64,000 nucleotides of DNA from NCBI GenBank assembly GCA_902550805.1, contig CACDAL010000006.1:23450-87449 (forward strand). The letters run 5' to 3'. The notes under the pieces were generated by a model. The model saw only the letters and a program-made list of their open reading frames with translations. It searched no databases and was not told where the DNA came from. This document shows positions 9,042-16,491 of this stretch, one piece after another. The stretch's first letter is position 1. Each line of letters begins with the position of its first letter. Both the position numbers and the translations under genes were made by a program. Origin of the DNA: an uncultured Pelagibacteraceae bacterium (lineage in GTDB: Bacteria; Pseudomonadota; Alphaproteobacteria; Pelagibacterales; Pelagibacteraceae).

Positions 9042-10145
9042 ATGGATGATATAGTAATAGTTGGTGGAGGCATAATAGGAGCGGCAACAGCTTACTTTTT
9101 GTCTAAGGAAGGCAGAAAGGTTAAGGTAATTGAAAGAGATCCTACTTATAAATCTGCGTCATTTCCTTTATCATTGGGCGGATTTAGAAGACAATTTTAT
9201 CAAAAAGAAAACATACTTCTTGGAAAATTTGCTAGAGAATTTATTTTTCAAATTCCTGAATTATTAAAAACAGAAAAGAATCCAAATCCAACTGCCAGCA
9301 TGGTACCAAATGGATATTTATTGATGTTTGGACCAAATGATGCTGAAGAACAATATAGAGCTTTAGAAAATCACAAAGAATGTAACGCTGAAACTAAAAA
9401 TATAAAAGGTTCTGAATTAAATAAAATTTTTCCATATATTAATAATGAAGGCATTGAAACCGCAACTTATACGGACAATAAAAGCGAAGGATGGATAGAT
9501 CCTTTTATGTTTCATAGCGCTCTCAAAAGCAAAGCAATAGAACTTGGATCTGAATTTATAAAGGGTGAAGTTAAAAGTTTATCGGAAATAAATGCTAAAA
9601 CTATAGTGTCAGCAGCTGGTTGTTGGACAAAAGAACTTTTAGAAGATATTCCAGTAGTTCCTCAGAAGCATACAGTTTTTAGAGTTAAATGTCCCAAACA
9701 CTATCCTGAAATGCCATTAACAGGAGATTTAACTACAGGCGTATATTGGAGACCAGAAGGTAATGAATATTTGGCAGGTTCTCCAAAATCTTTATTTGAT
9801 GCTGAAGATCTTGAACCAGCATGGAATGATTTTGAAGAAATGGTTTGGCCTGCTCTTGCAAAAAGGATTCCTGCATTTGAGGAGTTAAAGTTAACAGGAG
9901 GATGGGCTGGTTATTATGATTGTAATAAATTAGACAATAATGCAGTTGTAGGAAAGCATCCAAAATATGAAAATGTTTATATGGCTTCTGGATTTACTGG
10001 AAGAGGATTAATGCAAGCACCAGGAATAGGGAGAGCACTTACTGAATTGATTACCACAGGCAGTTATCAAACAATTGATATCAGTGTTTTTGCTGTAGAA
10101 AGAGTACTGAATAGTCATGCTAGACCTGAACCTTACGTATTGTAA
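9042..10145 (+). CDS. FAD-dependent oxidoreductase, DAO (glycine/D-amino-acid oxidase) family
   Basis: The N-terminus DIVIVGGGIIGAATAYFLS is the FAD-binding Rossmann motif of the DAO superfamily, and the C-terminal YMASGFTGRGLMQAPG segment closes the FAD site as in sarcosine and dimethylglycine oxidases. At 367 aa it is the compact single-domain type, with no fused folate domain. The likely substrate is an amino acid or N-methylated glycine; sequence alone does not settle which. Sarcosine would be attractive because a creatinase, which releases sarcosine, is encoded 16 kb downstream. The gene stands alone between a convergent msrA and a divergent SDR. Confidence 0.82.
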   Translation: MDDIVIVGGGIIGAATAYFLSKEGRKVKVIERDPTYKSASFPLSLGGFRRQFYQKENILLGKFAREFIFQIPELLKTEKNPNPTASMVPNGYLLMFGPNDAEEQYRALENHKECNAETKNIKGSELNKIFPYINNEGIETATYTDNKSEGWIDPFMFHSALKSKAIELGSEFIKGEVKSLSEINAKTIVSAAGCWTKELLEDIPVVPQKHTVFRVKCPKHYPEMPLTGDLTTGVYWRPEGNEYLAGSPKSLFDAEDLEPAWNDFEEMVWPALAKRIPAFEELKLTGGWAGYYDCNKLDNNAVVGKHPKYENVYMASGFTGRGLMQAPGIGRALTELITTGSYQTIDISVFAVERVLNSHARPEPYVL

Positions 10146-10149
10146 TTTT

Positions 10150-10728
10150 TTAAGAACCCCAAATATTATTTAATATTTTTTCTCTTTTACAAGCCTTTTT
10201 GTATCTTAAATAATTTAAAAAATATTCTTGATAATAATCTTGATGTTTGTCTTCTGCTTTATAAAAAATTTCAAATTTTTTTACATATGTAACAACTTTT
10301 TTTTCAAATTTTTTTTCAAATTTTTTTATATATTTTTCTATTAAATCTTTCTGATGTTTGTCTTCATAAAACGCAACAGATCTATAACTATATCCTTTAT
10401 CACAAAATTGACCATAAGCATCAAATGGATCAATATTAATCCAAAAATTTTTTAATAATTCTTCATAGGAAATTTTTTCTTTATCATAAATTATTTCGAC
10501 AACTTCAAAATGTCCTGTATCACCATAAGTAACTTCTCTATATGTTGGATTTGCAGTTATACCTCCAGAATAACCTGAAATAACTTCTTTAACTCCTTTA
10601 AGATTTTCAAATGACTCTTCCATGCACCAAAAACATCCACCAGCAAAATAAGCCTTAGATAAATTTTGAGCTTTTAAAATTGTTGATGAATTAAATAAAA
10701 TTAAAAAAATAAAAATAAAAAATTTCAT
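10150..10728 (-). CDS. msrA: Peptide methionine-S-sulfoxide reductase, exported
   Basis: The catalytic motif GCFWC is at residues 31-35, with C32 as nucleophile, followed by ENLKGVKEVISGYSGG and the GHFEVVEIIYD block, all standard MsrA. It reduces methionine-S-sulfoxide in proteins or free methionine. The first 20 residues are a hydrophobic signal sequence ending near KAQ, so the enzyme is probably periplasmic, unlike most single-domain MsrA proteins, which are cytosolic. No msrB is nearby. It abuts the TSUP permease gene with no gap, indicating cotranscription. Confidence 0.95.
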   Translation of the reverse strand: MKFFIFIFLILFNSSTILKAQNLSKAYFAGGCFWCMEESFENLKGVKEVISGYSGGITANPTYREVTYGDTGHFEVVEIIYDKEKISYEELLKNFWINIDPFDAYGQFCDKGYSYRSVAFYEDKHQKDLIEKYIKKFEKKFEKKVVTYVKKFEIFYKAEDKHQDYYQEYFLNYLRYKKACKREKILNNIWGS

Positions 10729-11478
10729 TTAAAAATTAAAAATATTGAACCCCATTCTTATAGCAACAAAAATAACTAAAATGGAAGTAATTAAAGCTAG
10801 TATTTTTGTTGAAAATAATTTTATATTTAAAAAATTTCCTATTTGTCCACCAATAAAGACAGCTATCAATAAGTAAAAATATTCTTTAATTTCAATTAAA
10901 TTTTGATTTTTGCTTAATTGGCCAATTATTCCAAATATAGAATTTATTAAAATAAATAATGAAACAGAAGTAGTTATATATTTGGGGTTGGCCACTCTAA
11001 ACAAATAAAGAATAGGTCCTAAGAAAATACCTCCGCCTATACCAACAATTCCTGATACAAATCCTAACGATACACCTATTATAAATGAAAAATATACAGG
11101 TAAGGCTTTGTAGCTTGATGAATTATTTTCATAGGATTTAAAATTTACCAATAATAGTATTCCCGCAATTACTAAAACAAAGAATAAAATTATTTCAAAT
11201 AATTCTTTCTCAATTTGCATCGAACCTCCAAAAAATGCAAAAGGTATTGAGCCAAATAAATAAGGTAAAAGAAGTTTTAAATTGAAATTTCCTGCTCTTA
11301 TATAATTAAATGAGTTTCCAGAAACCACAATTATATTGCAAGCTAAAGCTATAATTGGGAAAATTGTATATGGTATTCCCCATAAAAGTAATAATGCTAA
11401 ATAAGTGGAACCCCCTCCAAAACCTACGCTTGAGTAAATTAATGCAGTTACAAGAAAAAAAATTGATAATATAATCAT
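10729..11478 (-). CDS. TSUP (TauE/SafE) family permease
   Basis: A 249-aa integral membrane protein with about seven to eight hydrophobic segments. The motifs SSVGFGGGSTYLALLLLWG at the N-terminus and GFVSGIVGIGGGIFLGP in the second half are the paired glycine-rich repeats of the TauE/SafE family. Members move sulfite, sulfoacetate or other organosulfur or carboxylate anions; the substrate here is unknown. It lies directly upstream of msrA on the same strand, so a sulfur-related role is possible. The start codon is 11 bases from the divergent moaB start. Confidence 0.85.
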   Translation of the reverse strand: MIILSIFFLVTALIYSSVGFGGGSTYLALLLLWGIPYTIFPIIALACNIIVVSGNSFNYIRAGNFNLKLLLPYLFGSIPFAFFGGSMQIEKELFEIILFFVLVIAGILLLVNFKSYENNSSSYKALPVYFSFIIGVSLGFVSGIVGIGGGIFLGPILYLFRVANPKYITTSVSLFILINSIFGIIGQLSKNQNLIEIKEYFYLLIAVFIGGQIGNFLNIKLFSTKILALITSILVIFVAIRMGFNIFNF

Positions 11479-11489
11479 AAAAATAAATT

Positions 11490-11990
11490 ATGAATGTAAA
11501 TATAGCATTATTAACAGTTACTGACACAAGAACTTTAAAAACAGATAAATCCGGGAATTTACTTTTAAAAAAAATCAAAAAAGCCAAGCATAATTTAATT
11601 GAAAGAAAAATTTGCAAAGATAACAAAAAAGATATTAAAAAAATTCTTAAAATTTGGATAAAAAAGAAAAAAATAGACGTTATTATAACTACCGGAGGAA
11701 CAGGACTAACTGGAAGAGATATTACTCCGGAAGCAATAGAGGAAATTGCAGATAAAAAAATACCTGGCTTTGGCGAAGTTTTTAGATATGTCAGCCTTAA
11801 AACAGTTGGAACTTCTTCTATTCAATCTAGAGCATGCGCTGTACTGGCTAAAGGAAAATATATTTTTGCTCTTCCTGGATCATCAGGGGGAGTTACAGAT
11901 GCATGGGATAAAATTTTAGTTCATCAATTAAATATAAATCATAAACCTTGTAATTTTGTAGAACTATTTCCGAGATTAAAAGAAAAATAA
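11490..11990 (+). CDS. moaB: Molybdopterin adenylyltransferase, MoaB/MogA family
   Basis: The nucleotide- and MPT-binding motif TTGGTGLTGRDITPEA lies at about residues 66-81, and FALPGSSGGVTDAWD in the C-terminal part is also diagnostic. The enzyme adenylates molybdopterin before MoeA inserts molybdate. At 166 aa it is full length. It stands apart from the main moa/fds island by two genes but is only 2 kb from it, and supplies a step that island lacks. It ends 2 bases before a convergent EamA gene. Confidence 0.9.
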   Translation: MNVNIALLTVTDTRTLKTDKSGNLLLKKIKKAKHNLIERKICKDNKKDIKKILKIWIKKKKIDVIITTGGTGLTGRDITPEAIEEIADKKIPGFGEVFRYVSLKTVGTSSIQSRACAVLAKGKYIFALPGSSGGVTDAWDKILVHQLNINHKPCNFVELFPRLKEK

Positions 11991-11992
11991 AA

Positions 11993-12847
11993 TTATTTAT
12001 TTTCTCTGGTGGCAATAAATACACCAAAAGAAGCAATCAAAAATCCGATAATATCGAAAGAAGTTAGAGATTCATTTAAAAATAACCAAGCCATAGCTGC
12101 CGATGTTACGGGAATTAAAAAAAATATTGTTACAGTTTTGCTAGCGGAATTATTTTTTATTAAATACATAAGTATAGTGAATGCTCCAAAAGATACTAAA
12201 ATAATTTGATGACTCATTGCAATTATAAAAGTTTTAGTAAAATTTATATATGGATCTACAAATAATAGAATTACAATTAAGTGAAATAAACATCCTCCTA
12301 TTGCCTGGTACATGTTGCTTACTGACAATGGTAAATTATAACTTAATTTTTTTTGCCAAAGAGTTGATGAAGTAATTGCAATTAGCGCAACAAAAGAAGC
12401 TAAAATTCCAATTGCAGGTAATGCACTCCCAACATCAAATCCCAAAACTAAAGCTGCTCCAACAAATCCTAGAAGAACTCCAACCCATTGTTTCCAGGTA
12501 ACTTTTTCTTTTAATATTGGACCGGCTAAAGCATTTGTTAATATAGGCTGAAGAGTAACAATTAATGCTGCTATTCCTGTAGGCAAACCTTTTGAAACTG
12601 AAAAAAAAACTCCACCTAGATAAAAACCATGAAATAGCACGCCACTAAATATAGATTGTATAATATGTTTTTTTTTATCAATAATAATTTTTTTTGTGAA
12701 AAGAGAAAAAACAAAAAAACCTAAAGCAACAAAAAAAAATCTAAAACATAACGCCGTAAATGGTTCGCTGTTATCTACAATTGGTTTTGTTGTAATAAAA
12801 GCTGAAGACCAAAGTAAAATAAAAGCAAAAGGAAACAATCTTATCAT
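11993..12847 (-). CDS. EamA-family (DMT superfamily) transporter
   Basis: The 284-aa protein has about ten hydrophobic helices and two EamA repeats, the second opening near VSNMYQAIGG. The N-terminal LLWSSAFITTKPIV segment is typical of drug/metabolite transporters. It could export amino acids or metabolites; nothing in the sequence names a substrate. It is downstream of the DUF1244 gene on the same strand, 15 bases apart. It is one of three EamA proteins in this window, which are not closely similar to one another by eye. Confidence 0.88.
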   Translation of the reverse strand: MIRLFPFAFILLWSSAFITTKPIVDNSEPFTALCFRFFFVALGFFVFSLFTKKIIIDKKKHIIQSIFSGVLFHGFYLGGVFFSVSKGLPTGIAALIVTLQPILTNALAGPILKEKVTWKQWVGVLLGFVGAALVLGFDVGSALPAIGILASFVALIAITSSTLWQKKLSYNLPLSVSNMYQAIGGCLFHLIVILLFVDPYINFTKTFIIAMSHQIILVSFGAFTILMYLIKNNSASKTVTIFFLIPVTSAAMAWLFLNESLTSFDIIGFLIASFGVFIATRENK

Positions 12848-12862
12848 TTAAGAGAAAAATAT

Positions 12863-13108
12863 TTATTTTTGATATTTTTCTTTCCACTCGGGGTATGGCA
12901 TTCCATAAACATGCTCTCTAGCATTTGGATCTGAAATTTCTATACCTTTTTTTCCAGCTTCTTCCCTGTACCATTTTGATAAACAGTTTCTACAAAATCC
13001 AGCAAGATTCATTAAGTCAATATTCTGAACATCTTTTCTATCTCTCAAATGATTTAATAATCTTTCAAAAGCTGCTGATTGTAATTCTTTTTTAGTATTT
13101 TCATCCAT
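12863..13108 (-). CDS. DUF1244 family small protein
   Basis: An 81-aa protein whose body AFERLLNHLRDRKDVQNIDLMNLAGFCRNCLSKW-type sequence is the DUF1244 signature; the CRNC cysteine pair and the C-terminal GMPYPEWKEKYQ are strongly conserved in that family. A helical dimer structure is known for the family but no biochemical role is established. It reads away from xdhC, with an 87-base divergent spacer, and towards an EamA transporter. Confidence 0.9.
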   Translation of the reverse strand: MDENTKKELQSAAFERLLNHLRDRKDVQNIDLMNLAGFCRNCLSKWYREEAGKKGIEISDPNAREHVYGMPYPEWKEKYQK

Positions 13109-13195
13109 ATTTTATTATGTTTTAAATTTGAAATTTTTAAGATCTTATCAAATAAATTTGGAAAAACAAAAATAACTGTGCAATAAATTTATAAA

Positions 13196-14206
13196 ATGAA
13201 AAATTTATTAGATGAAAAAATTTTAGAAGAAGCAAATTTGTGGATAAAAGATGATCATAAAGTAACTTTAGCTACTGTTATAAAAACTTGGGGATCATCC
13301 CCGCGCCAAGTTGGAAGCAAAATGATTGTAAATGAAAAAGGTGATTTTTCAGGATCTATATCTGGAGGATGTATAGAGTCTTCTGTAGTAGGAGAATCTA
13401 TGCAATTAATAAAAGATGACGAGCCATTCAAAAAGATTGAATTAAAAGTTTCTAATGAAAATGCTTGGGAAGTAGGACTTGCCTGCGGAGGAGAAATTAC
13501 AATTTATCTTGAACAATTAAATCAAATGAAAAAACAATTATTAGAACTAATTATAAACAAGAAGAAACACAAAAAGGAATTTGCAATAATTGCTAATATT
13601 TCAACAGGAGAAAGTTGTATTTTTGAAAAAAACAAACCTATAGACAAAAATTTTGAAAAACATTCTGATGCAATAAATAATTACTTTAACAATAAACAAA
13701 ACGGAATTATTGAAAACACAAATATTTTTATTGATACGTATTTAAGACCTATAAAAGTGATAATAGTAGGAGCGGTCCATATAGCTCAATATTTAGTAGA
13801 TTATTCAAAAAATTTAAATTTTGAAATATTTATAATTGATCCCAGAGGTTATTTTGCATCAGAAAAAAGATTTCCCAATATGAATATTGTCAACAAATGG
13901 CCCAAAGAAGCTTTCGAAGAAATAGAAACAGATTCAAACACTGCTTTAATTGCTTTAACACACGATCCAAAAATAGATGATCCGGCTTTGCAGCATGCTT
14001 TAAAAAATAAATTTTTTTATATAGGTGCCTTAGGTAGTAAAAAAACTCATATAAATAGATGCAATAGATTAAAAGAAGCCGGATACAGCGATGAAGAAAT
14101 TAGTTCTATTCATGGACCTGTGGGTATTAAGCTTGGAGGAAAATCTGCTCCAGAAATTGCTTTATCAATTACAGCTCAGCTAGTTTTGGAATCTCACAAA
14201 TTATAA
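13196..14206 (+). CDS. XdhC/CoxI-family molybdenum cofactor insertion protein
   Basis: The N-terminal XdhC domain shows GSSPRQVGSKM and SGGCIESSVV, and the C-terminal Rossmann-like domain begins near KVIIVGAVHIAQYLVDY and ends with GSKKTHINR and GPVGIKLGGKSAPEIALSI. Proteins of this family bind Moco and help its sulfuration and insertion into xanthine-dehydrogenase-type enzymes. No xanthine or CO dehydrogenase gene is in the window; the only Mo enzyme is the formate dehydrogenase, which already has FdhD. It may serve a Mo hydroxylase elsewhere in the genome. Its end overlaps the convergent moaE by 6 bases. Confidence 0.88.
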   Translation: MKNLLDEKILEEANLWIKDDHKVTLATVIKTWGSSPRQVGSKMIVNEKGDFSGSISGGCIESSVVGESMQLIKDDEPFKKIELKVSNENAWEVGLACGGEITIYLEQLNQMKKQLLELIINKKKHKKEFAIIANISTGESCIFEKNKPIDKNFEKHSDAINNYFNNKQNGIIENTNIFIDTYLRPIKVIIVGAVHIAQYLVDYSKNLNFEIFIIDPRGYFASEKRFPNMNIVNKWPKEAFEEIETDSNTALIALTHDPKIDDPALQHALKNKFFYIGALGSKKTHINRCNRLKEAGYSDEEISSIHGPVGIKLGGKSAPEIALSITAQLVLESHKL

Positions 14207-14644
14207 TTGAATACTAACACCTTTTAACCATTCACTTTCTTCATTAGAGTAATGTTCTTTTTTCCATACAGGTGTTCTTTTTTTTATCTCTTCTATAATA
14301 AATCTAGAAAGATTGTATGCTTCATCACGATGTCTACATCCAACTCCAATGATAATACTTTTCTCTTTTACATCCAAATAGCCTTTAATATGTTCAATAA
14401 ATACAGCTTTATCTTTTATTTTTAATTTACTCTCAGATTCTTTATAGATTTCTTCAAAACTTTTAATAACCATCGTATCTCTTGAATCGTACGTAATACC
14501 AATTACTTTTTTATTTTCATTTATACCTCTAACTGTTCCAACAAAATAAATAATCGCTCCAAAGTTTGAAGATGATAGAAATTTTTCTGCTTTTAAAATA
14601 TCTATTTTTTCTTTTGAAGAATCTATAATTTTAGCATGTAACAT
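14201..14644 (-). CDS. moaE: Molybdopterin synthase catalytic subunit
   Basis: MoaE joins with MoaD to put two sulfurs on cPMP, making molybdopterin. The protein has GAIIYFVGTVR near residue 28, the basic HRDEAY segment and the catalytic lysine region KKRTPVWKKEHY near the C-terminus. At 147 aa it is full length. Its ATG overlaps the moaD stop by one base, and it is the last gene of a nine-gene minus-strand unit starting at the NifU-like gene. Confidence 0.95.
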   Translation of the reverse strand: MLHAKIIDSSKEKIDILKAEKFLSSSNFGAIIYFVGTVRGINENKKVIGITYDSRDTMVIKSFEEIYKESESKLKIKDKAVFIEHIKGYLDVKEKSIIIGVGCRHRDEAYNLSRFIIEEIKKRTPVWKKEHYSNEESEWLKGVSIQL

Positions 14645-14913
14645 TAACCGCCTCCAATAGGTGGAATAATTCCAATTACTTGGTTATTATTAATTTTGTA
14701 GTTTTCGGAAATAATTTCATCCTCTTCAGAACAAAAAGCAGAACTTTGAACTAATTTTTTTAAATTTTGATTACCTTTAAAATTTTTCTCAATGAATTTT
14801 AGTATTTGAATTTTTATATCTTTTATTGAACTATTTTTTTTAACCTCTAATTCTAAAAAGTTATTTTTACTTAAATCTTTAGTAGCACCATAAAGTTCAA
14901 CAGAAACTTTCAT
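14644..14913 (-). CDS. moaD: Molybdopterin synthase sulfur carrier subunit
   Basis: A ubiquitin-fold carrier of 89 aa whose C-terminus is PPIGGG, giving the terminal Gly-Gly that is thiocarboxylated and inserted into MoaE. The N-terminal KVSVELYGATKDL strand is typical. It lies between moaC (2 bases) and moaE (1-base overlap). A gene for the activating enzyme MoeB is not in the window. Confidence 0.93.
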   Translation of the reverse strand: MKVSVELYGATKDLSKNNFLELEVKKNSSIKDIKIQILKFIEKNFKGNQNLKKLVQSSAFCSEEDEIISENYKINNNQVIGIIPPIGGG

Positions 14914-14915
14914 AT

Positions 14916-15461
14916 TTAAAAAATGTCATTTAAAAAATCTGGCAATCCATTAGGGTTTTTCCAAAGACCAGTTTTTCCACCTTCTTTAATAAGAAGTTTA
15001 ACATTGTTTATTTCCAAATGTGGATTAACAATTTTACACAAATCATAAATAGTAATTAAAGCTGCATTCACTCCCATTATAGCTTCCATTTCAACACCTG
15101 TTTTTGCTACAGCAGATACTACACAGAAAACTTCTAAAGAATTATCATTATCATGCATAACTATTTTGGCTGTTGTATGATCAATTGGAAGTGGATGACA
15201 AAGAGGTATTAATTCACTTGTTTTCTTTACACCTAAAATTGCAGAGATTTCTGCTAGAGCAATTGGATCACCTTTTGGCATTTTTTTTGTTTTAATAAGA
15301 TCAAAAATTTCTTTTCCTACATAAATTTTTCCAGAAGCTAATGCACGTCTAAAAGTTTCTTTTTTTGAAGAAACATCAACCATATTAAATGAATTTTTTT
15401 TAAATAATTCACTTGCCCAATCTTTTAATTCGTCCTGGTTAATTATTTTTAATTTAGTCAA
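14916..15461 (-). CDS. moaC: Cyclic pyranopterin monophosphate synthase
   Basis: MoaC converts the MoaA product to cPMP. The conserved parts MVDVSSKKETFRRA, LIPLCHPLPIDH and KTGVEMEAIMGV are all present. I accept a TTG start at 15461: it follows a GGAGG ribosome binding site that lies inside the last codons of moaA, and the next methionine (in NMVDVS) would remove the normal N-terminal strand. The result is 181 aa, slightly longer than most MoaC proteins. Translational coupling with moaA through the shared GGAGGATAATTG junction is likely. Confidence 0.93.
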   Translation of the reverse strand: MTKLKIINQDELKDWASELFKKNSFNMVDVSSKKETFRRALASGKIYVGKEIFDLIKTKKMPKGDPIALAEISAILGVKKTSELIPLCHPLPIDHTTAKIVMHDNDNSLEVFCVVSAVAKTGVEMEAIMGVNAALITIYDLCKIVNPHLEINNVKLLIKEGGKTGLWKNPNGLPDFLNDIF

Positions 15462-16454
15462 TTATCCTCCTGTTTTAGATAAATTTTTAGTTAAACCAGT
15501 TTCACCCAATTCTAAATAGTGAGATTCTTTTTTGAATTGCATTTGTTTTAATATTAAATCTTTTAGCTCATTAAGTTGATCATCTTTTTGTAACAAATGT
15601 CTAACACTTATTCCAGTATTTCCAAATAAACAAAGTCTTAGATCTCCCCTAGATGTAATTCTTAAGCGATTACAAGTTTTACAAAAATCTTTTGAATAAG
15701 GAGCTATTATTCCAAACTTACCTTTATATTCAGGGTTTATATAATTTAGAGAAGGACCTGCGTCTCTTCCTAAGGTTTGGTAAATCCAATTATTTTCATT
15801 TAAATAATTCTTGAAGATCTTAGATGAAACATGATATTTTTTAAAATATTCTAAATTATCCCCAGTTTGCATTAATTCTATATATCTAAAATCAATTTTA
15901 TTATTTTTAATAAAGTCTGACCATTTATCAAAATCTTTTTCTGAGGAGTTAATTCCATTTAGTAGAACAGCATTAATTTTAACATTTTCAAATCCCAGAT
16001 CTTGTAGATTTTTTATTCCTTGTAAAATTTCTTTCAACCTATCATGACCGGTAACATTTTTAAAAGTTTCACGGTCAAGACTATCTATGCTTATATTTAT
16101 TCCGTTTAAACCACTATCTACTAATAACTTTGCTTTTTTATCTAAATGATAGCCATTTGTTGTTATTACAACTTTTTTTATTCCAGATTCAATTTTTAAA
16201 ATTTTAATAATTTCAAAAAAATCCTTTCTCACAGTAGGTTCTCCTCCTGTAATTCTAATTTTACAAACTCCTAATTCAGAAAAGGATTTTGCGAGACGCT
16301 TAATTTCATCTAGATGAAGAAATTTTCTATTATCACTTTTATCAACCTGGTAACCATTTGGTAAACAATAGCCACATTTGAAATTACAAACATCTGTGAT
16401 CGACATTCTAATGTAAGGAAATGTTCTACCAAAACTATCTTTAAGAATATTCAT
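15462..16454 (-). CDS. moaA: GTP 3',8-cyclase (radical SAM)
   Basis: MoaA starts Moco synthesis from GTP. The radical-SAM cluster cysteines are C23, C27 and C30 in CNFKCGYC, the GGEPTVR motif follows, and the second cluster is in FCKTCNRLRITSRGDLRLC. The protein ends in TGG, providing the C-terminal Gly-Gly tail essential in MoaA. At 330 aa it is full length. The stop codon region doubles as the ribosome binding site of moaC. Confidence 0.97.
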   Translation of the reverse strand: MNILKDSFGRTFPYIRMSITDVCNFKCGYCLPNGYQVDKSDNRKFLHLDEIKRLAKSFSELGVCKIRITGGEPTVRKDFFEIIKILKIESGIKKVVITTNGYHLDKKAKLLVDSGLNGINISIDSLDRETFKNVTGHDRLKEILQGIKNLQDLGFENVKINAVLLNGINSSEKDFDKWSDFIKNNKIDFRYIELMQTGDNLEYFKKYHVSSKIFKNYLNENNWIYQTLGRDAGPSLNYINPEYKGKFGIIAPYSKDFCKTCNRLRITSRGDLRLCLFGNTGISVRHLLQKDDQLNELKDLILKQMQFKKESHYLELGETGLTKNLSKTGG

Positions 16455-16491
16455 TAATAATATTTTAGCACAATTTTTTGTGTAAAATAAA

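Noticed and set aside
11306..11626. 106-aa minus-strand frame across the TSUP/moaB gap
   Set aside because: It overlaps two well supported genes in other frames and has no recognisable features.
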